A stretch of DNA of 64,000 nucleotides, taken from positions 558,001 to 622,000 of the forward strand of contig BLZA01000007.1 in the NCBI GenBank assembly GCA_013423385.1, in the 5' to 3' direction. The notes under the pieces are model-generated. The model worked only from the letters and a program-made list of their open reading frames with translations. It had not been told where the DNA came from and ran no database searches. The position numbers and the translations under genes are program-made. Shown piece by piece: positions 44,501 through 55,444 of this stretch. Every line of letters starts with the position of its first letter. The first letter of the stretch is position 1. Origin of the DNA: Naganishia liquefaciens (taxonomy: Eukaryota > Basidiomycota > Tremellomycetes > Filobasidiales > Filobasidiaceae).

Positions 44501-47500
44501 GCCGCGATCCGCTTGTTCACCAAGAGGTCGGAGAATTCTTCCAGGACCGGAGCCTCCGACAACAGGCATTTGTGCGTAGGCTCCCGTCCGAATTTGCTTG
44601 CTGAAGTTTCCGTCGCATCCAGCTTGCCAGCTTGCAATTTTCCTATGACTTCGGAGCTGACTCTGAGTGCTGGAATATATCTCGAGTACCGACACAAGGG
44701 CGCAGACAGATATGTATAGAGCTCGATCAACGGATTATCGTCAACAGGCCGGACGTCCGTGTCCACGTAATCGTCAACGTGGAACCAGTCTGCATCGTGC
44801 CCTTGCAGCTTCTTGGCATGCGTGCCTCGGCACCTTGTGTGAGTTTCCGTACTCTGATCCGAAGGTCTCAAAGGCTGATCGGCAGGAGAATCGAATACTG
44901 CGCGAATAGCTTTGACCTTGATATCTGTCAGGATGACTTCGCCAGCATAGAAGGCCTTGTGTGTGGGCGTTGTTATTCCTAAAGCGTCACTTCTCCGAAT
45001 CTGGAACTGTTCCCGTTGGTGCAGATCGGCCTGGAATGTGACAATGTGTAGCTTCACTCCCACAGACGATTCGATACCGGTAGCCCAGTCTTGCGAGGAG
45101 TATTGAGGATAGATGTGAGAGATGTACAGGTCGTGTATATCAAATCGATATTTGATTGTAGCCAACGAACGGCCAAATTTTTTAGATTTTGGTGGACTCG
45201 ATGGGAAAAGCGTCCCTTGTCGAATAGGCAGCGACATGACGTGACTGAACAGATTCCACCAAGCGAAGAAATGCGCAAAGCCCTTAGGCGTGAAATGGAA
45301 GCTACTCTCTTGACGCGGTTTCGAGTCTGTGTTCGCGACGATGGACGGCGAGAAGTGGATAAAATCGGATCGGAATCCTTCGTACGAATCCCATTCAATC
45401 CCCTTTACCTGCTCAAGCCTCTTGACTGTTTGTGGCGTTCGAAGTCTGACGGCATGGTGGGGAAGGAAGTCGAAGAAGCGGCATTGTCGCATCGAGGCTT
45501 TGCCCTGGCAGCCGCGCTCGCACGTGTTGTCACGACAAGTACGCTCAAACTTGAACGCAAAGCCTACGCAAACACCCCCTCGGAAATTGGCGCAAGTCTT
45601 GTTCAAGCGTCTATTCAGCAGACTTGGCAGTTCTTCTGTCTTCTTTCCGCTATCAACGTGAGGGTCATGCTTGTCTCCAGTAGCGCTTGGATCCAAGAAT
45701 GCAGTCAGACTGCATGAATTGCTTTAGTACGTCGCTGAGACTGCGGGGTGCGAGTGACATACTCTGGAACCGAGAGGACCATCTGGTCACTTGTAATCTG
45801 AACTAATTCGTGCTCCGGGTTACTGTACCCAATACGGATTCTAGGATTGCCCATCCAAGCCAAGACAAAACCCGCTCCGTATCCAGTGATTTCATAGGGG
45901 TCGCGAGACCCTAGCAAGTTCAAGAGGCCGTTAGCGATGTTTCAGTGCAGATGAGAACGCGCCATTACCTTTCAAGTGTAGATGACACGGAGCTGCAAAA
46001 TCAAAGGCGACTCGCCAATGAAGCGAGTGACGGAATTTATCCCAGAAACCCAATCGTGGCGAGGGATCCCTTGGTGGATGCGAAAAGCCAGCGAATGCCC
46101 GAGTGAGATCGGATATCGCAAAGCCATACGAAACGCCCCATGCGAAGTCGGTTGGGCGTGATGACTGAATCTTGAACTTGATATCTGCGTAGGATTTGAC
46201 GGGAGCCAAGGTCTTTGCGATTTCAAGAGTGAGAGCTGCCGCTTGACTGTCTCCGATGCCTTGAGGTATCACCGTGCACGGAATCAGGAAGTACGTTTCT
46301 TGGTCGTCGGCAAGCTCTTCAGCAAACACTATTGTCAGGCTGCAAGCTAACGCTGGGACGGTGCCGTCTGATTCTCGCATTCGGTCGGCTATCGGCATGA
46401 CTCTCCAGAGGGGAAGGGGATAATCGCGCAAAGTGAAATCTGCATTGTCGGACTGGAATTGGATATCCAGGGGTACCCGTAGCGAGAACTGTTGTTTTGA
46501 AGGGAACGGTCCGCCGTGAGATTCCATATGTGCCAGAAGCGCTGCACTGTCGAAGTTTGGATCCTTTATGCTAACGCTGAGATCGTCCATACTCGAGCGG
46601 AAGAGAGGGGCGAATCGCTGAGGTGCAACGACTTCGATAGGAAGGCCGCTATAATCTGTCTTATAACCGTACTGACGGATCAATTCGCGCTCCTCGCGCC
46701 GATTCTGCGTGTGACGAGCTTTGCGCATCTTCTTGATCCATTTCTCGCTATCGTACAGCCACAGGCGTTCGCGCGCTTCGGGAACGGGTACAGTGTGATC
46801 GAGGGTGACGTTGTACCGTTCTCTGATTCGTTCGAGGTCGCGCTGAGACGTCTGTTTATGTGTTTTTTCCGCCGGGTTCATCGTACTGTTGATCAATGCT
46901 GCCTTGGCGTCAAAATAGGCTCGTCGCTCAGTCCGAGGAGCGCTTTCCGTTTTGCCGACTCTGAAAGACAAGTTCAATTTCGTTTCTAAGGGATCGTCCT
47001 TGATCTCGAATGAGGTGGATTTGAATCTGATATGAATTGACGGGACAGATTTGACGGGCTGCGCCTTCGGAAGTAGTACGGCTCGAAATTCTGACGTATG
47101 CACCGCGTGAAAGAGCAGCTGACTAGCTTTGATTGCCGATTTCACATTCAGAAACAGCCTCGCCGGCTCATACTGGTAAGGCACTCTGATGCGAAATGCA
47201 TCGGCGCTCACCGTTATCATGGGCAGTGATCCTTTATCGATCGTGAAAGCGAGGTTCTTGAAACGCCCCAATTCTTCGAATTTACCAGACTCTCGGGCGC
47301 TGGGAACGAAGAACATTCCACTCCGCAATTTCGCATTCTGACAATGGGGCCGATGGGCGCAATGGAGTTCACTGAAAGAGCCGAATACTCGCTCGCCAAT
47401 GGGAAACAGGAGATCGAGCTCGAAGTAGTCCATGCGCAATCTAAGCGTTGTCTCGATCCGGTGTCGGGCGGACGGCTCGTGTGACGCTTGGCCAACGCTG

Positions 47501-50500
47501 TCTTCCTTTCTTCGGCAGGCTTTAAGCGCATGAATTGCAAGCATCACGCAGTACACATGCGACAGATCTCCGGAGACCTCAGTGTACCCCACTCGAGCGA
47601 TGATCTGTCTTTCCATAGGACCATCTTGAGCCTGTCGTACCACGTTGAGGCCGATACTTGCTTCTGGTACGACGAGAATCGGTCTTCGAATCTGCTGACC
47701 ATACTCTACATTGAAGGGGTCGCGATTATTGGGACCTGGGACTGGAGAGGTAACGGCGGCTTTGTCCTTTTTCTGGAAATCCCATATAGCGATAGACTCG
47801 TGGCGTTTGACCTCGGGCATGACATTCACTTCAGACGTTGCTATCGCAGATGCCCCTTGGTCGGCAGCGTCGGCACCGGCGTTGAAAACAGGTATCACCA
47901 ATACTTCTTTGAACTTGGCTCCGAAGAGGGCTGCCCCGCCACCGCATGGCGCATACTTGTTGGCGAAAGCTTCTGCTTCGACTTCGAGACCAGGCGAGAG
48001 GTGAAGCTTGGAGCGATGTTGCACCTCGAGTAGTAAACGATTCGAACGCTGAGCCTGTGCTTCGTGAGCAAAGTAGCAGTAATCGAGCGTCAGAACCGTC
48101 TGAAAACGGAGGCCCCTGAGGAGCTGTAGCTGACATCGCGGGTTTGGATCCTGGGATGCAAGGGTTACAGCGACGCTGCCAAGCGAGAGCTTGATACTGA
48201 TGCCAGAGGGCAGGCTTCGCAATGGATCCGGTACTACCGCATTTCGAGCGTCATTTCGTGGACGCTGTAGCATTGACTGACAGATTTCCAAGATGGATAT
48301 GAAATGCGCGAGCATTCGCTGAGATTCCGCCCGCCAAAGGCAAACCTCGACGCCGGTGCTCAAGGAGAGCGTTAGACTTCCCATCTTCGAATTGATGTCA
48401 AAGTCGATGTTTCCAGCTGACAGTTTGGATCTTCCGAGCATCGAACCGCTAGATCTTAAGAATCCTTTGCCGATTCGGATGACCTCGATGGTTTCATCGG
48501 TCGCACGGTCGGCATAGGAGCTGAAGGTAACTTTTGTAGCCGCCATCTGTCCACCACATTCCCAATTAATGGCTGACGTGTAACCATCGAATAGCGAAAA
48601 ACGCGGTTTCAATTTGGAGTCCCTCGTAAGTCTTCTCGCTTGTACGTCTTGGTGCTCTGTGTGGCCAGCCAAATGCAAGCCCGTATTGCTTATGCAACAG
48701 TGCACCAGTGGATCGGCTTCTGTATCAGCAAGGTGAATGTCCACTTCTCCAATTCTGCACACGACAACCAGTTTAGGCACTTTTTGACAGAGCTGACCAG
48801 GCTCGTTGCTGGCATTCGACCGGGGCTTGACATGTTTGTTGATCTGGCGCTTCGAACGTCGAGATGCAGCGGCGCTGCGAAACCCGAGGATCAACTGGGT
48901 GACCATGTCGGCACTGGCTTCAAAGCGAAAACGTGTTACCGAGACCTCGAGGTGCAGGAGATATTGGTTGGGTTCGTCAATGTACTTGGGGAAGCTCTGC
49001 CAGCCCATGGGGCCAGAGAAGATGGTAGTCACGGCCGTGACTTGTATTGGGCCTGTGCAGACTATCGTCGACGACGCTTCCCCTTTCGCCGGGCCATGAC
49101 GCTGCAGGAAGACATCTTGCATATTCAGCTTGAACTCTAGTCCTCTGACGAGTTCCCCCCTTCGCTTATCGGCCTCTGTCTGTCGGCCGAAGATATCGCG
49201 GATGGCGGGACTGTTAGCCTGATTGACAGACTGAACTCGTAAATAAAAGTCGTCTATAATGCAAGCCATGCTGAGATTTCCAGGCGAAGCGGCCGCGGCG
49301 GATTGATCTCGTGAGAGACTGGCAGAGATCCCTGAGTCGTGGGAGTCTACAGGGTCGAGGTTTCTTGCAGCCACCTTTGGTGCGAGATAGGACGCTTCCA
49401 AGGAGTGGTGGAAGGTTATCCTCGACACCCTCAGGCTAACAACGTTCAAGGCTCTGCCAATCGCTTTTGCCAGCTGTTTGTTTCGTGAGTCCCTCTTGTG
49501 AGGGTCGTCGAGGCTGATGATTTGACGATGGGCGACACCAACATCTTTTTTCCTTTGCAAGTCGTCCAGCAGTTGCTCTAATTGACGCATTCTAAGCTGT
49601 ATTGGCGGCAGTTGCACGGCGAAATCAAAATTGCTGAAGGCCAGATAGGAATAAGAAGCCAGTAGAGAGGGATGAGGAACTGCCGACTTCTTGACCCTAT
49701 CACTCATTCGGCGATCCTCGAGGGCTCCGAAAGCGATTGCGATTTCGAACGTCGACCTGCCCGCTATCGTTACGATCTCGGTAACTGCCAGAGATTAGGT
49801 GAGTACACAGCCTTGTTTCGTAAACGCGGTAGAGTCTACTCACTGGTACTATCTACTGGCTCAGAGGTCACGCCTCTCAGCAGCCGGCATTGGGAAACAT
49901 TGACGGTCAAATGAATATCCCCACTCGCTCGATACATAACCCTCCTCCAAAGCGAGTCCCATCCACGGCGGCTGGAACGAACGCGAGACCCTTCGCCAGT
50001 ACTGGTAGTCCCAGTGCCTTCTGCATTGACAGACGATAATGAAAAAGTTGGTGGAGGTGCTGGACTTGTTACATCGACTGGCGTTTCTGGCTCCAGAGCC
50101 GATTCAGACGAGATGACGGCGGGAGTCTGATCATATCGGACATCGAAGCTCGCGTCAATGTAATCCGACAGGAACACCACCGATTCATCTTTCGGCGAGA
50201 AACGGACGTTCGAGATTCGAAACATGACGAGATGCAGGATAAATGGGAGATATCGCATGCCCAACGACAGGACGGTTGGCTGGATATAGAGCTTGAGTTT
50301 GGAAGTGACATATCGCTGAAGCTGAGACAGATAAGAACAGCAACAGGTGCACAATCAGCCACAAGTCAGCAGGCTTCGCATTCAATTGTTGCAGTGTGCT
50401 TACCAACTTTGACAGACCCGTAGGATCAGCGATTCGAGCGTTTCCGGAGCTTTTATCCATCCGCCGTAGCTCCGCAAGATCGTGTTGAGTCGACACTTCA

Positions 50501-50757
50501 ATCTGCTCCGCAACAACAACGATGCCCCAACGTCCACCAGGACACCATTCCCACCCGAGCCTTCCCACCCTAAGAGGCGCTGCCGAGTCTCCGCAACCTC
50601 GATCTCGCGGATGCCATTCGATACCTCGTATGTTGCGAAGACTGAAACTTTGAATGCGAATTGGCGTGAAGCGTCCAAGGAGATATGGAACCAGAAAATT
50701 CCGGAGAACGATGAAAGCCGAAGCTAACAAGGCTAAGTAAAGGAGAGCCTTCGTCAT
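41547..50757 (-). CDS. FMP27: FMP27/SABRE/Hobbit-type bridge-like lipid transfer protein (BLTP2 family)
   Basis: This is a giant rod-shaped lipid-transfer protein expected at ER-plasma membrane contacts. The start at 50757 (MTKALLYLALLASAFIVLRN) gives an N-terminal ER anchor; an upstream ATG at 50823 adds 22 residues. The chorein-like start reads NIRGIEWHPRDRG. The main exon of 1,258 codons (45931-49707) contains LPPIQLRMRQLEQLLDDLQR and LGFWDKFRHSLHWRVAFDFA, the diagnostic GFWDK box. Later exons contain LYTYLSAPLCRYSRYIPALR and FEYHMSHKAVADLQRQLEKG. The C-terminal region carries FAAMYSILTDLVLYQDPEQR, AWFMLDEDKLLAKLAIKDIR and LNTSPDAYFVEIISRYEKAG. The last exon ends MNKLITKFRHHKRD. The estimated length is about 2,800-2,900 residues. 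It is divergent from the Cue1-like gene. Confidence 0.9.
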
Positions 50758-51240
50758 GGAGAAGTTGGTTTCTTGAGAACGCGAAGTCGTTGACGATATG
50801 CGAGATGTCGGGCAGGCTCTCATAACATGTCGATGCGCTCTTGTATGCGGTCCATTTCCACTTGAGCAGTTAAGCAGAACGAGATTAGGACCAAATCTCG
50901 CTCAAACATATCAAGGACGTGACAAACTCGACGTCAACGGGATACCAGTTACTGCAGACACGATTTAGCACACTCATCCGCGAGACATGCATCTTCCCGC
51001 CGGCCGGGCCACGCAAGAGAGACGTCATTTTGTTTCCGCTCAGCGTTGCCTCCACCTCGGTGCGTGGGCCCTTGCGTTCGTTCCAGCCATGCGTCACCAA
51101 GCTTGACAATCGAGTGATGCAGACCGACAAGTCTGTCTGGTTTCCCTGTTGCACACGCAAGCGTTACCGTGGGTCATTGGACAAGCGCGCGTCTTGCGCA
51201 CCTCTCCTTCACTCCGATAGCGACGGCGCAAGCGGAAAGG
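50758..51240. other. Divergent promoter FMP27 / Cue1-like gene
   Basis: This region of about 480 bp is shared by two divergent genes. An upstream FMP27 ATG lies within it (50823). No other feature is recognised. Confidence 0.45.
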
Positions 51241-52070
51241 ATGGAAGAGCTTCCAGGTATCATAATTGCAATTGTGGTCATCTTCTTCGTTGCACGATAC
51301 CTTTCAGGCAAGTCATGGCAGCTGAAGAACACTTCCAACATAGCTGATGTATTCTGCTGGTAGGATCAAAGCAGAAGAATGTACCGATAGCCGTGGGAAG
51401 TGATGGCGCGCCCACAGACGGTCCGCTGCGAGGCGTATCGAGCTCTATGGTAAATTCGTGTTTTTGATCAGGTTTTTGAGTCTGATCGACCCTTCGCAGA
51501 TACAAACGGTTCACTCCGCTTTTCCTCACATCCATCATAAGGCCATAGCCTACTCTCTTAGCAAGACCAAGTCTGTGCAGTCGACCAGCGAGACAATACT
51601 GGAGCAAGGTTTTCTCCCGGATGTAAGTGTCAGCCAATACATAATATGGTAGCTAATCGAGTCTTCGCCCTCAAGCCTCCGGCGAGCTTCCCTGTTCATC
51701 CATACATCGCATCATTAGCTCCGCCAGCCCTTCCGATAACGACAGCCCCATCAGCTGCGCCGTCAACAAAGCATCAGTCTCTGATTGAGCGATACAACCT
51801 GACCGCCGCTGTCCGCGCCCAAGAAAAGGGCAAGGGGCGCGCGATCGACGATGAAATGTCAGAAACTGTGCAGAGTAAGGTTTGGAACGCAGATAAGTCG
51901 GCCAGAGAGAAGACACTGCAGGACAGGAAGGCCAAGATGATCCTCGAGGCGAGACAGTGAGTTACGGCCCAACCTTCTTTCAGAAGGTGATCTGAGCTCC
52001 TGTCTTTGTGGAATCCAGGCGAATGTTGGAAAAGCAGGCGGTGCAGAAGGCAAAGCAGGCTCAACTATGA
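51241..52070 (+). CDS. CUE1: ER membrane CUE-domain protein, Cue1-like
   Basis: Cue1-type proteins sit in the ER membrane, bind ubiquitin through a CUE domain and recruit the E2 Ubc7 for ER-associated degradation. The start MEELPGIIIAIVVIFFVARYL gives one N-terminal membrane anchor. After an intron with a probable GC donor (51308-51363), exon 2 reads SKQKNVPIAVGSDGAPTDGP. The CUE domain follows as IQTVHSAFPHIHHKAIAYSL, SKTKSVQSTSETILEQGFLP. Then come HQSLIERYNLTAAVRAQEKG, and a charged helix SVKVWNADKSAREK-like (here QSKVWNADKSAREKTLQDRK) followed by MILEARQRMLEKQAVQKAKQ. The helix fits the C-terminal E2-binding/coiled region of the family. The protein ends AQL. Confidence 0.82.
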
Positions 52071-52746
52071 CCGCAGCTGTGGCGTACCACGCTTCGAACA
52101 TCTATTTTAAATGCAGGTCTAGAACCAGAATACTCGCTGTTAGTTTAGCTTGTATCTTCTGGGTCAACTTGAGTCGGTAATCGCAAAGGCAAGAACCCTC
52201 TGTCTTCGGCCTCATGCGCCGTGAAACATCTCCTCTCTTCGAGCAACGCTGATACTTGATAATGGCAAAGTTCTGTTGTTGAAAGCCTTCAACGCTCACT
52301 GTACCGCCTCTGGGAAGATTTCGGGAACGTTGCATCCCCTCTAGCCAAGGCGCAACTCTCTCCGTTGTGAAGCGTGTACACTGGCGATATTGAGGGTAGC
52401 AATGTACGCAGACATGAAGCTAGTCAAGCTATGTTCGCTGTAAGGCCGCGAGGGATTAATCTTGCGACAGGCGAAGGGGGCGACGAGGCCGACCAACTCT
52501 GAGCAGCTCAGTTCGCGAGGCTCGAACCTGGCCGGCTTGAGTTTGTAACCGGCTCGCCGAACGTTGCTACCGGTGATCGACGAGCGATAGGTCTCCATGC
52601 AATTCGACTGTTCGTAATTGATGGGGCCTAAGGCGAATGTCTCGCACAAGCCAGAGCAATCTCAGTCCAGTTCCCGATCGATATCGACAGTCGTTGAGCT
52701 GATACCACCGGGAGTACCGCTCCACCGCCAGTCCCGCTCTTCCGCA
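52071..52746. other. Intergenic: CUE1-like 3' region and PEX5 promoter
   Basis: These 676 bp contain no supported gene. The PEX5 frame is open upstream of the chosen start to an ATG at 52618, but the conserved N-terminus begins at 52747. Confidence 0.45.
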
Positions 52747-55384
52747 ATGTCTACCTTGTTCACCTCTCCAATGGATTGCGGCCCTGTAAACGACTTGAAG
52801 CGGCTCGGTGGAAGAGTTGATATCGACAACAGTCGGCTATATGATAGGAGTGTTGTCAATGGAAGTGCTTCAAGTTCAGGGTCGAGATCCCAAGGTGCCC
52901 AGGTGAGTTTCTCCATCCTCGAATGAGTCTCGGGAACACCAACCCTTCCTTATCGCAGTCCTTTCGGGCTTTGCCGTCTGCGAATGCAGGATTCTCAGTT
53001 CGACCAGCACAATCGACACAGCCACCGCAGACTTCGTCTAACATGCCTGCCATGATCGGTAATGGGGGACCCGTAAACAGTTCGTCGTGGTCGATGGCGT
53101 TCCAGCAGCAAAATGCGCAACACGCTTTCAGCATACAAAGTAGTGAAAGATCCAGAGCCAACCGAATTCCTTCACCTCACGAGCACTCAGCTTATGCTAA
53201 CTTCTCAAGCAACCTCGCTCCTCAAGTACGCGAGGCCCAGCATCCATCTTCCAGCGCGACCGGTTGGCAGCAGGAGTTCGCGTCGACGTCATTGCAATCG
53301 GCAGCCTTCACACATAATGACCCTTCAAAGCAATATCCCTTGACGGGACAATCAATGCAGCGGCATGTCTTCAACCACGAGTTTCCAGCATTCCAGCATC
53401 ATCCACTTCAACATGCCTGGATGCCCTCGGTTTCTCAGCCTCAGTTTCTCGCGGACGGAAGGCTACAGCAGCCCTCAGGGTTAGATACCATTCAGCAAGG
53501 TTGGAGTGACGTCTTCGACCAGATAGAGCGCGAATTTACTAGTCCAGCCGAGAAGTCCGCCAATGCGACGCAACGAACTTCGACGCCCTTCCTCAATGTG
53601 CCCCGCAATCTGGACGAAGCTTTGTCTCAAGCCCAGTCTGCCCAGTCTGCAAGTTCTGGAAAGCAGACAGAGGGCGCACATGTTCCCGCTACCTCCTCGG
53701 TGCCAGCGGCCAATCTGAACTGGGAGGAAGAGATCACCGACACGGCGGAACAACAGCGATCAACTGATGCCGAACCCGAGGAGGAAGAAGACGATTTCGA
53801 TCAAGCTGGCTTCGCGGCATTCTATGGGCGACAATGGCAACCGGGAGGGACAGCTGAGTCCCGCATTCACGCGGAGCGTGCAGCTACACAAGTGGCTGAC
53901 ATGCAGCGTGACATGCATGGTATTTCTTCCGCGGAAGAGGCAAGCCTCTTGAGCGAAGGTCTCAGCGAGATGGAGCATGAACAGCGTGATATGGCTCGAC
54001 GACTAGGATACATGGTGAATCAGCCAAAGGCGCTTCGTCGAGACGAAATCGGCAGGTATCTGTTCAACAAGGCGAATCCTTACATCGGTCTAGACCAACA
54101 GCAAAAAGCGCGACTGTTAATGTATCAGCAGCAAGGCTTGCAGTATCAGGTCAGATACCGTCGGCGTATGCTTACATTTGGTGCTGGTCTCTAATGTTCT
54201 CATCCTGCACAGAATGTCCTTCAGCACGAAGCGTCGGTTCTGGAAGATCCAGGAGATGCTAGAGCCTGGTTTTCTCTCGGCATTCGGCAACAGGAAAATG
54301 AGCGCGATGATCAGGCCATTCATGCTCTCCTGCAGGGTATTCGACTTGAACCTTCACTTCGGGAAGCTTATCTTGCTTTGGCTGTCTCTTACGCCAATGA
54401 AGGGGATCTATTGGCGGCACACAACGTTCTGGAGAAATGGATCACCATTTTCCAAAATGCCGGTGAAGATGTCGCCAGTGACAACGTCCCTCATGTCGGG
54501 AAATCCAAACGGCATGAAACATTGGCTAATGCCCTTATGGAGATGGCGAGGATGGCGCCACATGGAGACATCGACGCAGATATCCAGATTGCACTCGGAG
54601 TGCTTTTCAACGCCAGCGAGGTAAATTCTACAGACCTATTGAAGTCCACCCAATTCATGCTCAAACGCAATACAGGAATACGACAAAGCACAAGATTGCT
54701 TCCGTGTGGCATTACAGGCGAGACAAGATGTAAGTCCCATTTCTTGACAAAATTTGACAGGTTGAGGAGGAGACTGATTGATCTTACTGTTTGGAATTTC
54801 CGGTTCATAGGACTGGATGCTCTACAACAGATTAGGGGCGACGTTAGCCAATGGCGGGAAACCCGAGGAGGCTTTGCAATGCTACGAGGAGGCACTCAAT
54901 CGGAACCCTGGCTATGTACGAGCGACGTAAGTGGGCATGTAACCTGCTGACAATCACTCCACCGGCTGAGGAGCATATCTTCCGCATTACAGCTTCAACG
55001 TGGGCATCGCCTGTATCAAGCTAGGCAGATACCAGGAAGCATCCGATTATGTCATCAAGGCTCTCCGCCTACAACAAGCAGAAGCACTCGGCAGCTATCA
55101 TAATAACGAATCAGCATTGAAGAATGGAACAAGCGAAGGAATGTGGCAGACGCTTCGAACAGCATTTTCAAAGTGGGTCTTGAAATGATTTTAGTCTTTA
55201 CGCGACTTCTCATTTGCCCTGTGCTTCGCCTGTAAAAGCCTGGACAGGATGGATCTGATTCGCATGTGTGATGCCAAAGACCTCGATGGTGAGTTGCATA
55301 ATTATTAAAGCCTATTGCGAACGCCCATCTGACGATTTCATGATGTGACCAGGTATCGAAGCAGGGCTCGAAAGTACAGGCTAG
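52747..55384 (+). CDS. PEX5: Peroxisomal targeting signal-1 receptor PEX5
   Basis: PEX5 carries PTS1 cargo from cytosol to peroxisome. The start MSTLFTSPMDCGPVND places cysteine at residue 11, the conserved site of monoubiquitination used in receptor recycling. The N-terminal half is disordered and holds Trp/aromatic Pex14/Pex13-binding motifs: WSMAF, WQQEF, WSDVF and an acidic NWEEEI region. Downstream are FAAFYGRQWQ and the TPR array: DARAWFSLGIRQQENERDDQ, ALLQGIRLEPSLREAYLALA, DWMLYNRLGATLANGGNPEE, ALQCYEEALNRNPGYVRA and NVGIACIKLGRYQEASDYVI. The C-terminal helix reads MWQTLRTAFSNLDRMDLIRM, then CDAKDLDGIEAGLESTG. Splicing near 54,200 and 54,620-54,800 is inferred from the TPR frame. An upstream ATG at 52618 would add 43 residues. 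The stop lies inside a 35-bp tandem duplication. Confidence 0.92.
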
Positions 55385-55444
55385 GATTATACAGCATTTG
55401 CCGTAGGAGTACAGGCTAGGCCTATACAGCATTTGCCGTAGGAG
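55375..55444. repeat. 35-bp tandem duplication at PEX5/PPR convergent ends
   Basis: Two adjacent 35-bp copies (55375-55409 and 55410-55444) differ at two positions. The first copy contains the PEX5 stop. The second contains the last codons and stop of the convergent PPR gene (ANAV then TAG, read on the minus strand). The duplication therefore spans both coding ends. Confidence 0.93.
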
